From Carpediemonas membranifera (lineage: Eukaryota > Fornicata): DNA of 64,000 bases. The DNA is taken from the NCBI GenBank assembly GCA_019828565.1, contig JAHDYR010000005.1, positions 1,736,001-1,800,000 of the forward strand, read 5' to 3'. The notes below the pieces were generated by a model that saw only the letters and a program-made list of their open reading frames with translations, searched no databases and was not told the origin of the DNA. Of this stretch, positions 9,601 through 22,900 are shown one piece after another (within the stretch, counting starts at the first letter, position 1; each line of letters opens with the position of its first letter). Both the position numbers and the translations under genes were made by a program.

Positions 9601-11109
9601 CGTGTACGGGCTGCTGCCCCGGCAGGCAGACCAGCGGACGATCGATACATTCTACGCGCGTGTGGAGGCGGCGTGTGGAGCCGTCGGTATGCGGGTGAAC
9701 CGACTGAAGTGCCTCGTCCTGGCGAAGACGGGGACACTGGGCCAAAAAAAGCGGACGGGTGCTCGGTATCCCCGTAGGCGACGACGCGGGCGTTGCCAAC
9801 GCTGTGGACGCGGCCTTCTCGCGCATGGAGGACGCGCTCGTGCGGGTGGCCGAGATGACCGAGGCAGTGGGGCCGAAAGCGGCCTCGGTGGCGGTCAATC
9901 TGATCAGGTCTTGCGTTCTTCCGATGCCTTCGGCAATCTTTCGCAACGTGAGCCCAATTGGCCACGAATGCCGCACAAAAAGCCTGGAGCGGAAGCTGAG
10001 AGCTGCCATCGCACGCATCCTTCAGGTATCCGACGTCACAAAGATACCCGAAGAGCGTCTAGCGCTCGATTTCGCCGACTACGGGCTCCGTATCCCTCTT
10101 CCGTCGCTCATCTGGAAGTGTGCATTTTTGGGCGCAGCCCACCAGCTGCACGCCCTAGGCATCACCCGGGACATGGAGGCGGCGCTGTTCTCTCCAGAAG
10201 AGTGCCAGGAGTGGCCCAAAACCATCCAGGAACTGTTTAGCATCGAGGCTGAAAAGCCGCAGAAGACACTCACTACGATGCTTGCAAAAGCCTGGACGGC
10301 CAAGTACCGCCCCAAGACACCCGCCGACTTCGGCCTAGACCCCGAGGAGGTCTCCCAGGGCCTCTCTGACTGCAGCTCCCTCGAGGCCCCCGCCGCCGGA
10401 CTCCTCCGCAAAGAAGCCGCGCTGAGCCCCCTCGACCTCGAGCAGACCTCCTGCGACAGCGTGTTCGTCCCCGTCACCCGGGCGCACCTCAACATCGCCC
10501 CATTCCGCGAGATGCCGGTCACCTGCCCCCTCTGTGGCCAGCAGGACATCACGTGGCGCCACGCCCTCGGCTGCTCCTACCTGAAGGATGGCGCGACCAA
10601 CGCACGCCACGACAGCATCAAGATGGCTGTGCACGATCTCGTGACCCAGGACGACCTCCGCGGGCGCCCCATCCCCCACTGCAAGCCCGAGTTCGATCTG
10701 CTCGACACCCACCCTAGGTTCCGCGTCACGAGCGCCGACGCCCCCACACACAAGCGGGCCGACCTCAAGGTCTGGGGCGAGCGCGACGTGGTCGGAAACG
10801 CGGTACACGATGATGTATACGTGGACTTCTACTGCGGTCTTCACCCCCGCGACGCCGAGACCGAGAAGACCCGGGAGTACGCCAACTGGGACGTCACCTT
10901 CCTGGTCGCCGCCACCACCGTCGGCGGCGCCACGGGAGTCCCGCCTGACCGCGGACTGGGCGGTGCAGTTTTGCGACGCCATTGCACGGCCGCACCTGGC
11001 GGGAACCATGCGCGACACGGCCTTCCTGAAGGCCTGGGAGGGCAACCTCAGCATCTGGAGTGACTATGTCAGCCAGTGCAAGGCCCGCTGGGCCGAGCTC
11101 AACCTATAA
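6667..11109 (+). CDS. RT-endonuclease polyprotein of unit 2, frameshifted
   Basis: The ATG at 6667 lies in the tRNA-derived junction. The N-terminal alpha domain covers about 6667-7290, followed by five 31-residue Pro/Ala repeats (7308-7785), the linker ERNIDDTAVSEFLSLAGVE, and the RT with SAPGPSGLSF, AVDMTNAYGTVSR, HQGDPLSPALF and YQDD. The CCHC knuckle CPLCGQQDITWRHALGC and the RADLKVWGERDVV endonuclease core follow, ending WAELNL. Frame breaks sit in the repeat C-runs, at about 9540 (one C fewer than unit 6), at about 9745 (seven A against six in unit 6) and at about 10935 (extra G). The endonuclease stretch ACGCGGTACACGATGATG differs from units 6 and 8, so this copy has some real divergence too. 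Confidence 0.75.
7308..7785 (+). repeat. 93-bp in-frame tandem repeat, five copies (unit 2)
   Basis: The period is 93 bp = 31 codons, measured between successive GGGTGACAGG marks (7583 and 7676). The motif is roughly DRPPSPTPADAAPTDSA followed by ALTGPQPAAAPQG. The first two copies are diverged (CAGCCACACAGC variant). Confidence 0.8.
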
Positions 11110-11301
11110 CCAGGTCCCTGCACAGAAATCTGGAGTCGCGACTCGGCTGACTTGGCCACTCTAGGCTGCGTCGTCCCCGAGCCCCCCTGCGCCTCCCGCC
11201 CCATCGCCGCATCGCATAACGCATCCCCTGCCCCTGCGCGAGAGTAGTTGCTCGAAATTCCGCGGAGTCGCGTGTCGTTCGGACAACCTGGGAAAGTAAA
11301 T

Positions 11302-14300
11302 TCGGCCATGGTATCCAGAGGAAAGTTGCTCGATTCGCCGCCGCAAGGCGACGAATCCTGCCATACATCCGATGACGGACCAGGTGACACGAATTACCTG
11401 AAACTAGCGCTGTTCGCTGCGCTCCTGCGCGTAATGGACGAAATTCGTCAGCACTACCCGAAAGGCTCGTGGCCGAAGAACGCTGAGGCCTTCATCGAGG
11501 TTTGTATGAACAAAGATCGTTTATTGCGCCTTGTGACGGACAACAAACGCTTCTTCACGATCAACAACCTTTCTTTGATCACGGACTACGTTCATGCGGC
11601 CACAAACCGCTTCGGGCCAGGCCATAAGCCGAAGGCATCCCGCCGTGATGACCACATCGCCAATGCCACTTCACTTCTCCACGCCGCAGCCACCAACCAG
11701 GTGTTCACTGCTACGATCTCGATTGATCGTGCCAACGAGGCCCTCGAGCGCGTGATACGGGGCAGAAGGACCGATGAGCAGCTCATGAGGGAGCACCCTC
11801 GTCCGCTCCGCCCGTCCGAGATCGCCGCTCGCCGCGCCAAGACCGGGCGTCAGTCATACGCCCAACTGATCAGCCGTGTCGAGGAGGCCCGCCCGGCAAG
11901 CCCTGCGCGAGACCGCACTGCCTTCCTCGAGGCAGAAGCATACGCGTGTCGCGTAGCTGCTGGCCGCGCAGACCGTCAACAGCAGGGTGATAGGCCCCCG
12001 AGCCCCACCCCTGCCGATGCTGCCCCCACCGACTCCGCTGTCGCCCTAACTGGGCCGCAGTCCGCAGCCGCCCCGCAGGGAGACCGGCCCACGCGCCAGA
12101 CCCCCGCCCAGGTTGCCCCCACCCAGCCAGAGGAGAGGAACATCGACGACACCGCAGTGTCCGAGTTCCTCTCCCTGGCGGGCGTCGAAGGCGGGGAAGG
12201 GGAGAGAGCTGAGCCAGAGACCGAGCACGAAGCCCGTGGTGACTCAGCCAACTCCCCCCTTCGCCCGCCGCCGCAGGTTGACCCCGCCCACCGGCTCACA
12301 GGGTGGCTCGACCGCACGACCATCGACGCTGTTCGCCGCAGCTTTGACGCACATGTACCGCGGGAAGACAGAGACATGTGGTCGACCAACGACCAGGTCG
12401 TCGCGACGCTGACGTCTGTCGACGCCGTCCGCTGGCTCTCCCGGGGGCAAAATGGCCAGAACCGCATGTCCAGAGCACGCTGGACGGCTCTCCTCGAGCA
12501 GGTCTTTGCGGCTCACCCGAGGAACCGGCCTTCGTATGCGTTCCCGCAAGGCCTGAAGTCGTTCGCACCCAGGTTCGTGGCGTTCATGAGGGAAGGGTTG
12601 GGTATGCCAGTCGACCCCGCTCTCCCAGCTGTCCCGCAGCCAAGGACGGCCCAGCCAGCCAGAAGAAGGCTCACTGCTCCCCGCCCGCAGCCGGAGACCA
12701 TCCTTCCAGAGCTCCCAGAGGACCTCAAGTTCCTCCCCTCCCCGACGGAGGCCGGCAGGATTGGGAAGTCGAAGCCTTCAAGGAAGGGTGCGGTCTCATT
12801 CGTGAAGGGTCTCATCAACCTGTTGGAGGCCCTGAACGAGGTGCCTGCCCAGCAGAAACGGCGTGGCCTTATTGCCATCATGACCCATGGTCAGACGGTG
12901 TACAAGCCCGCCAAGAAGCAGGTGACACTGCGGACCCGGACCAAGGAGCGCTCGGCCTTCACCAAGGCCTCGGCCGGCTACTACTCCAGTGGCCTGAAGA
13001 TCCTCCTGTCTGAGGACATGGACCTCAGCCCGACCGAGGTTGACGAGAAGCTGGTGGAGCTGCAGGCCGAGCCAATGGCAGACCCACGTCTCTTCCACCC
13101 ACAGCAACGGGCGGGTGCGCTGGAGTCATATGAGGTCACCCCGGAGTCTGTGACATGGGCCCTGGACAGGCTCAAAGCAGACTCGGCACCGGGACCCTCG
13201 GGCCTGAGTTTCCTTCACTTGAAGCTGGCCTACCGCCTACGCAAACACAAGTTTGTTGCTGCTGTCACGCCTCTGATCAACGACATCATCAACGGGGAGC
13301 CCTACACTGAGATCCTGTCGCACTCGAGGCTCGTTGCCCTGCCTAAGGGAGACTCCAAGGTCCGGCCCATTGCAATGGGCGAGAGCCTGAGACGCCTCGC
13401 AGGCAAGGTCCTAGCCCACGATGTCGGGCTGAGGATTATTGGCGATGGTGTGTGCGAGGGGCAGTTCGGACTGGGCGAGAGCTGCGGCCTGGACTGCATG
13501 GGTGACATTCTGAAGGCAGCGTACGCCGGCGGTGCGCAGCTGTGCGCCGTTGACATGTCCAATGCGTACGGAACCGTCAGTCGGCAGCATCTGTCTGAGG
13601 TCGCACAGGCGTGGGCCCCGGTCTTGCTACCGTACCTGCACACGATGTATGCCGGGGGCAAGATGATCACACCAACAGGCCTTGTCATCCCGTCCCGGGA
13701 GGGCATCCAGCAAGGGGACCCCATATCTCCGCTGCTGTTCACCCTGGCGATGAAGCCGGTCCTGGACCAGATCAGAGGTGAGTTCCAGGAGTGCAGGATG
13801 GTCTCCCTATCAGGACGATGCTTACTTGATCGCGCCAGCGTCCATGCCGGCCTCACGAGTTGATCGGTTCTACGACCGGATGGCTGAGGTTTGTGGCCGC
13901 ATCGGCATGCGCGTGAACACGGCTAAGTGTATGGTGATCAGCGCTGCTGGCTCCCCGGGTGCCATTCAGCGGGTAGTCAACGGTAGAGCCGTTGGAATCC
14001 CTGTTGGTGACGCTCATGGTGAGGCAAGAGCTGTCGATGATGTCTTCTCGGAGATGGAGATGGCGACTGCTCGCGTCGTGGAAATGGTGGAGACTGTAGG
14101 GCCTTCTGCGGCCAGCGTTGCGCTGAATATGATTCGTTCATGCATTCTTGCGATGCCATCCGCAATCTACAGAGCTGTGTCGCCGATTAGGCACGAAAGC
14201 AGGACATCCCGCTTCGAGCAGATGCTTAGCCGCAGCGTAGAGCACATTCTGCAACTAAGAGATGGTCTGGAAGACAAAACTCGTAGAATGGCTCTCGATT

Positions 14301-15536
14301 ATGGAGATTACGGGCTCCGCATGCCAATCCCATCACTCGTCTGGAAATGCGCATTTTTGGGCACGGAACACCAGCTGCACCAGCTGCTTCCGGACCGGTC
14401 TGTGCACCTAGACGAGGCCCTGTTTACCGTTGAAGGCGCCGAAGAGTGGCCTAGGACCAAGGACGAACTCTATGAGATGGAGGCCAAAAAGCCTCAGAAA
14501 CAACTCACAAAGTACCATAGAGACGCCTGGACAGTCCAGCACCGCCCATCAACGCCGTCTGACTTCAACTTGGACCGCAATGCGGCCACTCAGGCCCTGA
14601 ACGACTCCTCCCAGCGCGCTGCCCCGGCGGCTGGAATTCTCCGGCAAGAGGCCGCACTCACCCCAATTGAGCTAGAATCGAAGCCTGTTGGCTCAATATT
14701 TGTCCCAATTGCCAGGGCACACCTGGATGTCGCCCCGTTCGAAGAGTGGCCCGAGACTTGCCCCCTGTGTCAGGCCCAGCGCTGCACCTGGCAGCATGCC
14801 CTCTCGTGCCCACACACCAAGGGAACCGCCCACACCGAGCGTCACAACCATGTTAGAGACGCTGTGAGCGCCGTGTTGACCGACGACGACGTTAGAGGTC
14901 GACCCATGGCCCGTTGCCAGGCCGAGGTCGCGCTCACCTCTCGTCACCCCCGCTACCAGCAGGCCGATACCGAAGCGCCCAGACGCAAGGTGGCCGACCC
15001 TCATGGTGGCAGGCGAGAGAGACGTGGTCGGGAACCGTGTCCACGAGGAAGTCTATGTCGACTTCGTGGTCAGCCTGCACCCGCGGGAGGCTGAGCTAGA
15101 GAAGCTCCGCGAGTACCGCAACTGGCAGGTCACCTTCGTGCCTGCTGCCTGCACGGTTCTGGGCGAGACTGAGTCCCGTCTGACCGAGTGCTGGGTCGCC
15201 CGCCTCTGTGCCGCGATTCGCAGGCCGGCCCTCGTGGGCGCCATCCGTGACCGGGTATTCTGGTCCATCTGGGCGGACAACCAGACCGTCTGGTCGGACT
15301 ATGTCTCCCAGTGCAAGGCCCGTTGGGCCGAGCACCACCAATAATCTGCCCTCCCCACAAAATGCCGGAGTCGCGACTCGGCTGACTCGGCCACTCTAGG
15401 CTGCGTCGTCCCCGAGCCCCCCTGCGCCTCCCGCCCCATCGCCGCATCGCACAACGCATCCCCTGCCCCTGCGCGAGAGTAGTTGCTCGAAATTCCGCGG
15501 AGTCGCGTGTCGTTCGGACAACCTGGGAAAGTAAAT
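11302..15536 (+). mobile_element. retrotransposon unit 3 (beta/B)
   Basis: 4235 bp, the shortest unit because it keeps a single 93-bp repeat copy. It is the only complete type B RT in the window; unit 1 is its truncated sister. Confidence 0.85.
11308..15344 (+). CDS. RT-endonuclease polyprotein of unit 3, nearly intact
   Basis: The ATG at 11308 is tRNA-derived. One uninterrupted frame of about 850 codons covers the beta N-terminal domain (GDTNYLKLALFAALLRVMDE...), one Pro-rich repeat and the RT as far as the QQGDPISP motif. It breaks at about 13805, where TCCCTATCAG has one C too many before YQDD. A second one-base insertion lies near 14995 (GACCCTC). Counting both as errors gives about 1344 residues. 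The RT has SAPGPSGLSF, PKGDSKVRPIAMGE, AVDMSNAYGTVSR and YQDD, then CPLCQAQRCTWQHALSC and the endonuclease core with VYVDF. Confidence 0.8.
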
Positions 15537-15542
15537 TCGGCC

Positions 15543-18500
15543 ATGGTATCCAGAGGAAAGTTGCTCGATTCGCCGCCGCAAGGCGACGAATCCTGCCATA
15601 CATCCGATGAAGGACCAGGTGACACGAATTACCTGAAACTAGCGCTGTTCGCTGCGCTCCTGCGCGTAATGGACGAAATTCGTCAGCACTGCCCGAAAGG
15701 CTCGTGGCCGAAGAACGCTGAGGCCTTCATCGAGGTTTGTATGAACAAAGATCGTTTATTGCGCCTTGTGACGGACAACAAACGCTTCTTCACGATCAAC
15801 AACCTTTCTTTGATCACGGACTACGTTCATGCGGCCACAAACCGCTTCGGGCCAGGCCATAAGCCGAAGGCATCCCGCCGTGATGACCACATCGCCAATG
15901 CCACTTCACTTCTTCACGCCGCAGCCACCAACCAGGTGTTCACTGCTACGATCTCGATTGATCGTGCCAACGAGGCCCTCGAGCGCGTGATACGGGGCAG
16001 AAGGACCGATGAGCAGCTCATGAGGGAGCACCCTCGTCCGCTCCGCCCGTCCGAGATCGCCGCTCGCCGCGCCAAGACCGGGCGTCAGTCATACGCCCAA
16101 CTGATCAGCCGTGTCGAGGAGGCCCGCCCGGCAAGCCCTGCGCGAGACCGCACTGCCTTCCTCGAGGCAGAAGCATACGCGTGTCGCGTAGCTGCTGGCC
16201 GCGCAGACCGTCAACAGCAGGGTGATAGGCCCCCGAGCCCCACCCCTGCCGATGCTGCCCCACCGACTCCGCTGCCGCCCTAACTGGGCCGCAGCCGCCA
16301 GCGGGATGACCGGTCTACCGACCCCACCCCTGCCCAGGCTGCCCCCACCGACTCCGCTGCCGCCCTAACTGGGCCGCAGCCCGCAACCGCCCCGCAGGGT
16401 GACAGGCCCACGCGCCAGACCCCCGCCCAGGTTGCCCCCACCCAGCCAGAGGAGAGGAACATCGACGACACCGCAGTGTCCGAGTTCCTCTCCCTGGCGG
16501 GCGTCGAAGGCGGGGAAGGGGAGAGAGCTGAGCCAGAGACCAGGCACGAAGCCCGTGGTGACTCAGCCAACCCTCCCCTTCGCCCGCCGCCGCAGGCAAG
16601 CCAAGGCCCTGAACCACGTACATTTGTGTACACAGGCCCTCCTGGCGCTCTTAACCAGATCACGGAGGCGCACCCTGGGCCAGCATCATCCACGCCTACC
16701 CAGGGGTGGCTGAGCCTTGCCAAGCTGGATCGACTCCGGCATAGGTTCACCGCAAACATCCCGACCCACCTGGTCGAGTCTCATTGGGGCTCGGCCGAGC
16801 AGGTAAGGTCCACACTCACGACAGCAGTCCGGGTCGGAGAAGTGTCCGGCGGGCAGAATGGCGTCCACAGGATGTCACGTGAACGCTGGACACAGCTTCT
16901 CGAGGGCCTCTTCGCGGACGAGCCGGACAGGCGGCCACCCTACAGCTTCCCCGAAAGGGTTCCGCGAGTTCACACCAAGGTTGGTCTACTTCATGAGGGA
17001 GGCCTGCGGACTCCGGCAGGACCCCACAACCGGTGGTCCACCGCACACCAGACCCAGTCTGACCCAGCGGAGACCGAGAGCCGCACTCCTCCCCATGCCA
17101 CCAACTGACCCCATCGCAGGCGACTTGCCCCTCGAACTGGCGTTCCTTCCCCATCCAGCTGAAGCCGGCCGTATCGGCCGATCAAAGCCATCGCGAAAGG
17201 CGGCAGCCAGGTTTGTGAACGGGCTGATCCAGCTGCTCGTGGCCCTTGCCAACGCCCCGGAGAGTCGGAAGCGAGAGGCGCTAGCCGCCGTCCTTCGGCA
17301 CGCGCGGACCGTATACCGCCCTGGGAAGAAGGGCGTTTCTCTCCGGGCCCGCTCTCCGGAGCGAGCTGCATACTCGAAGGCCGCCGCAGGGTACTATTCA
17401 AGCGCCATGAAGGTCCTGCTCTCTGAGGAGATGACACTCACGCCGGGTCAGATCGACCAGAAGCTGGAGGAAATGCAGGCCACCCCACTTCACGATCCCC
17501 AGACACCGGCACTCACACCCCACACCGACGCACTGACGTCCTTTGAGATCACGTTCGAGGCGGTTGACGAAGCCCTAGGAAGGATGAGGGCGGACTCGGC
17601 ACCGGGCCCATCCGGGCTGAGCTTCTTGCATCTCAAACTGGCCCACAGACTGCGGAAAGGCAAGCTTGTCCAGGCGCTGCTACCTCTCGTGAGAGATATC
17701 ATCGCAGGAGAGGAGTACACAAGCATCCTCGCGCACGCACGGCTCATCGCGCTACCAAAGGGCCAAGATCGCGTCAGACCCATCGCTATGGGCGAGTCTC
17801 TCCGACGCCTTGCCGCGAAGGTCCTTGCCTCAGCCGTCTCGGCCCGCCTCCGGGACGATGGGGTCTGCCCAGAGCAGTATGGGCTGGGTGAGAGCTGCGG
17901 CCTGGACATCATGACCAACAAGATCGCCGAGGCCTACGAGTCGGGCCACAAGGTCTGTGCTGTGGACATGTCCAATGCGTATGGCACAGTGTCCCGGGCT
18001 CACCTTCATGCAGTACTGCAGGCCTATGCCCCAGCCGCACTCCCATACTTCACTACGATGTACAGGAGAGGGCAAGCTGCTTACGCCGACTGGCAAGGTC
18101 ATTGACAGCCGCGAGGGCATCCACCAGGGTGACCCGCTCTCGCCCGCACTCTTCACGCTGGCAATGATGCCCATCCTGAAGAGCCTCCGGTCTCAGCTCC
18201 CGAGCGCCACCATTCTCGGGTACCAAGATGACTTGTACGGTCTCTTGCCCGCCCACGCGGACCAACGCTCGATAGAGACGTTCTACGTGCGAGTGGAAGC
18301 AGCATGCAAGGCCGTTGGTATGCGCGTCAACAGGCAGAAGTGCCTCATCCTGACGAAGGCCGGATCACTTGGCAGACGGAGCGGACGCGCGTTGGGAATC
18401 CCCGTAGGAGACGACGCCGGCATCTCCCAGGCAGTGGATGATATCTTCACGCGCATGGAGGAGGCGCTCGAACGCGTCGCTGAAATGACGGAGACCGTGG

Positions 18501-19738
18501 GGCCAAAAGCAGCCGCCGTAGCGATCAACATGATCAGGTCATGCGTTCTACCGATGGCTTCAGCAGTATTTCGCAACGTGAGCCCGATCGGGCACGAATG
18601 CCGAACCAAAAGGCTCGAACACACGCTGAGAACCGTTATCGGCCGCATACTTCAAGAAACGGACGTTTCAAATATCCCAAAAGAGCGCCTTGCACTTGAT
18701 TATGATGACTACGGGCTTCGGATTCCACTTCCCTCTCTCATTTGGCAATGTGCGTTTTTAGGAGCAGCGCACCAGCTGCACGCCCTAGGCATCACAAGGG
18801 CCATGGAGGAGGAGCTATTCGCTCCCAATGGGTGCCAGAGGTGGCCCAAGACCACCCAGGACCTGTTCGACATCGAGGCTGAAAAGCCGCAGAAGACACT
18901 CACAACGATGTTGGCAGAGACCTGGACGGCCAATTACCGCCCCAAGACACCCCACGACTTCAGTCTAGACCCCGAGGAGGTCTCCCAGGGCCTCACCGAC
19001 TGCAGCTCCCTCACCGCACCCGCCGCCAGACTCCTCCGCAAAGAAGCCGCGCTGAGCCCCCTCGACCTCGAGCAGACCTCCTGCGACAGCGTGTTCGTCC
19101 CCGTCACCCGGGCGCACCTCAACATCGCCCCATTCCGCGAGATGCCGGTCACCTGCCCCCTCTGTGGCCAGCAGGACATCACGTGGCGCCACGCCCTCGG
19201 CTGCTCCTACCTGAAGGATGGCGCGACCAACGCACGCCACGACAGCATCAAGATGGCTGTGCACGATCTCGTGACCCAGGACGACCTACGCGGGCGGCCC
19301 ATTCCCCGTTGCCGTCCAGAGGTCGACCTCCGCGACACACACCCACAGTTCCGCGTCACGAGCGCCGCAGCGCCCCACACACAAGCGGGCCGACCTCAAG
19401 GTCTGGGGCGAGCGCGACGTGGTCGGAAACGTCGTCCACGACGACGTCTACGTCGACTTCTACTGCGGGCTGCACCCCCGCGACGCCGAGCTCGAGAAGA
19501 CCAAGGAGTACGCCAACTGGGACGTCACCTTCCTGGTCGCCGCCACCACCGTCGGCGGCGCCACGGAGTCCCGCCTGACCGCGGACTGGGCGGTGCAGTT
19601 TTGCGACGCCATTGCACGGCCGCACCTGGCGGGAACCATGCGCGACCTGGTCTTCCTCAAGACCTGGGAGGGCAACCTCGCGTCTGGAGTGACTATGTCA
19701 CTCAGTGCAAGGCCCGCTGGGCCGAGCACCACCCATAA
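15543..19738 (+). CDS. RT-endonuclease polyprotein of unit 4, frameshifted
   Basis: The beta N-terminal domain is followed by two Pro-rich repeats (16223-16408), the linker, then a diverged type A RT (SAPGPSGLSF at about 17599, AVDMSNAYGTVSR at about 17962, HQGDPLSP, YQDD at about 18221). The CCHC knuckle and endonuclease follow, ending WAEHHP. The frame breaks in the repeats, at about 16952 (an extra C before GAAAGGG), at about 18063, at about 19370 (GCAGCGCCCC for GACGCCCCC) and at about 19680 (a 2-3 bp loss before the final VWSDYV). This is the most damaged full unit. A fresh insertion is unlikely. Confidence 0.7.
16223..16408 (+). repeat. 93-bp in-frame tandem repeat, two copies (unit 4)
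   Basis: Two copies of the 31-residue Pro/Ala repeat; the second is of the DDRSTDPTPAQAAPTDSA variant. Confidence 0.75.
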
Positions 19739-19934
19739 TCGCCCTCACCAGAAATGCCGGAGTCGCGACTCGGCTGACTCGGCCACTCTAGGCTGCGTCG
19801 TCCCCGAGCCCCCCTGCGCCTCCCGCCCCATCGCCGCATCGCATAACGCATCCCCTGCCCCTGCGCGAGAGTAGTTGCTCGAAATTCCGCGGAGTCGCGT
19901 GTCGTTCGGACAACCTGGGAAAGTAAATTCGGCC

Positions 19935-22900
19935 ATGGTATCCAGAGGAAAGTTGCTCGATTCGCCGCCGCAAGGCGACGAATCCTGCCATACATCCGAT
20001 GAAGGACCTGGTACGTCTATTGACAAGCGATTAGCGCTGTTCGCTGCTCTTCTGCGGTGGATTAACGATTTCCATCCCTCCAGCTCGAAGAACTCTTGGC
20101 CGAAGGATACTGAGGCCTTTATTGAGATCTGCATGAACAAAGAACGTCTATTGAGCCTTATTTCGGATTACAAGCGTTTCTTCACGGTGAGCAACTTGGT
20201 TTGGATAACCAACTACGTTCACGCGGCGACAAATCGCTTCGGCCCCGGCCACAAGGTGAAAGCTTCCCGCCGCGACGATCACGTCGCAAATGCTGTCGCC
20301 ATTCTGCACGCTGCAGCCACTGATCAGGCGTTCACATCAACGCTCACCATCGAACGTGCGAACGAGGCTCTTGAGCGTATGATCGAGCACGCCATCGACC
20401 CAGTGAAAGCGAGAAGGATGAACCTCCTTCAGACTGTCCGAGGCCCTCAGAGGACGACGTCTGTAACCGCCTTGGTGAAGCGGGTCCAGCATGCGCCCCG
20501 CCCAGCCAGCCCACCGAATGCGGGCATCGCCCGCGAGTATGCGAGGGCCGATGCCTTCGCCCGACGCCAGGGTGACCGGCCCCCGAGCCCCACCCCTGCC
20601 GATGCTGCCCTCACCGACTCCGCTGTCGCCCTAACTGGGCCGCAGCCCGCAGCCGCCCCGCAGGGTGACAGGCCCACGCGCCAGATCCCCGCCCAGGTTG
20701 CCCCCACCGACTCCGCTGCCGCCCTAACTGGGCCGCAGCCCGCAGCCGCCCCGCAGGGTGACAGGCCCCCGAGCCCCACCCCTGCCCAGGCTGCCCCCAC
20801 CGACTCCGCTGCCGCCCTAACTGGGCCGCAGCCCGCAGCCGCCCAGCGGGATGACCGGTCTACCGACCCCACCCCTGCCCAGGCTGCCCCCACCGACTCC
20901 GCTGCCGCCCTAACTGGGCCGCAGCCCGCAGCCGCCCAGCGGGATGACCGGTCTACCGACCCCACCCCTGCCCAGGCTGCCCCCACCGACTCCGCTGCCG
21001 CCCCAACTGGGCCGCAGCCCGCAGCCGCCCCGCAGGGTGACAGGCCCACGCGCCAGATCCCCGCCCAGGTTGCCCCCACCGACTCCGCTGCTCGCCCTAA
21101 CTGGGCCGCAGCCCGCAGCCGCCCCGCAGGGTGACAGGCCCACGCGCCAGACCCCCGCCCAGGTTGCCCCCACCCAGCCAGAGGAGAGGAACATCGACGA
21201 CACCGCAGTGTCCGAGTTCCTCTCCCTGGCGGGCGTCGAAGGCGGGGAAGGGGAGAGAGCTGAGTCAGAGACCGGGCACGATGCCCGTGGTGACTCAGCC
21301 AACCCTCCCCTTCGCCCGCCGCCGCAGGCAAGCCAAGGCCCTGAACCACGTACATTCGTATACACAGGACCTGACGCTCTGGTTGCCGCTCATCAGCAGG
21401 TTGCGCCTGGGGGGTGGCTAGACCTTGCCACGATTGATGGGATCCGCCGCACATTCGTTGAACATGTCCCCAGAGAGGACCGCAGCGGCATGTGGTCCAC
21501 TAATGACCAAGTCAGATCGACGCTGACGTCAGTCGAGGCCGTCCGCTGGCTCTCCAGGGGGCAGAACGGGCAGAACCGCATGTCCAGAGCACGCTGGACG
21601 GCTCTCCTCGAGCAGGTCTTTGCGGCTCACCCGAGGAACCGGCCGACGTATGCGTTCCCGCAAGGCCTGAAGTCGTTCGCACCCAGGTTCGTGGCATTCA
21701 TCCGCGAGGGACTTGGATTGCCACCTGACCCGGCCATCCCCGCGGTTCCAGGACAGTCGTCGAGTCGACCCACTGCCCGTCGTGCGCCGTTGGTCCCGGC
21801 TCGGCCCCAGGCACAGCCGCACGCAACCTCCTCCCAGCAGCTGCCGGAGGAGCTCCGATTCCTGCCCTCGCCGACTGAGGCAGGAAGGATTGGGAAGGCC
21901 AAGCCGTCAAAGAAGGGCGCACTGCCGTTCGTGAAGGGCCTGATCAACCGCTTCGTAGCTCTCAACGAGGCTCCCGCCTCGCGGAAGCGAGCTGCCCTCA
22001 TTGCTGTCCTACAGCATCCGCGCACGGTGTACAGGCCCTCAAAGGAGCCGGTCGGGCTCAGAAGCCGGACACCTGAGTTTGCGGCGTATACCAAAGCAGC
22101 GGCCGGCTACTATTCGAGTGCGTTGAAGGTGCTCCTTGCGGAAGACCTCACACTGGCCCCGGCTGAAGTTGACGAGCAGTTGGAGGCGCTGCAGGAGGAG
22201 CCGGTGCTCAACCCGACCCTGTTCCACCCACCCAGGATGCCGGGTGCGCTTGAGTCGTTTGAGCTGACAGAGGAGGTCGTCACGCATGTCCTCGATCGAC
22301 TGAAGACTGACTCGGCACCTGGGCCATCGGGCCTCAGTTTTCTACATCTGAAGCTGGCCTATAGACTGCGGAAAGGCCAGTTCGTCAGGGCAATAACGCC
22401 GCTTTTGCTCGACATCATCAGTGGCGAAAGGTACACTGAGATCCTCTCCCATGCCCGGCTAGTTGCGCTACCGAAGGGGGCGGGCAACGTGCGCCCCATC
22501 GCCATGGGCGAGTGTCTACGCCGCGTGGCCGGGAAGGCTTTGGCCCGCGTGGTTGGCCTGCGCCTTGCCGCGGACGGGGTCTGCTCTGGCCAGTATGGAC
22601 TGGGCGAGCCCTGTGGTCTTGACTGTATGGCTGACCTTCTGGCAGAGAGGTATGCAGCAGGCGACCAGGTATGTGCCGTCGACATGACTAACGCATATGG
22701 AACGGTGTCCAGGCAGCACCTCCGGGACGTCGCAGAGGCCTGGGTTCCCGCCCTGCTGCCGTACCTTGAGGTCATGTACCGTCAGGGTCGTCTGATCACC
22801 CCTACAGGACTCGTCATTCCGTCCAGGGAAGGGGGTACAGCAGGGGGATCCCATCTCTCCTGTCCTCTTCTCCCTGGCCATGAAACCTGTGCTAGACCAG

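Larger units (their letters stand above)
6661..11301 (+). mobile_element. retrotransposon unit 2 (alpha/A)
   Basis: The unit runs from one 13-bp tRNA-Glu fragment to the next (4641 bp). It ends with the 192-bp conserved 3' UTR (11110-11301). The RT and endonuclease parts are nearly identical to units 6 and 8. Confidence 0.85.
15537..19928 (+). mobile_element. retrotransposon unit 4 (beta/A-variant mosaic)
   Basis: 4392 bp. The N-terminal part is of the beta type and almost identical to units 3 and 6. The RT is related to type A but clearly diverged between about 16950 and 19030, then identical to type A over about 19030-19285. The 3' UTR is 190 bp (19739-19928). Confidence 0.8.

Noticed and set aside
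9735-9760. Programmed frameshift at the A7 run
   Set aside because: Unit 6 has six A and an uninterrupted frame there; only units 2 and 8 have seven. Other breaks are scattered at unrelated runs.
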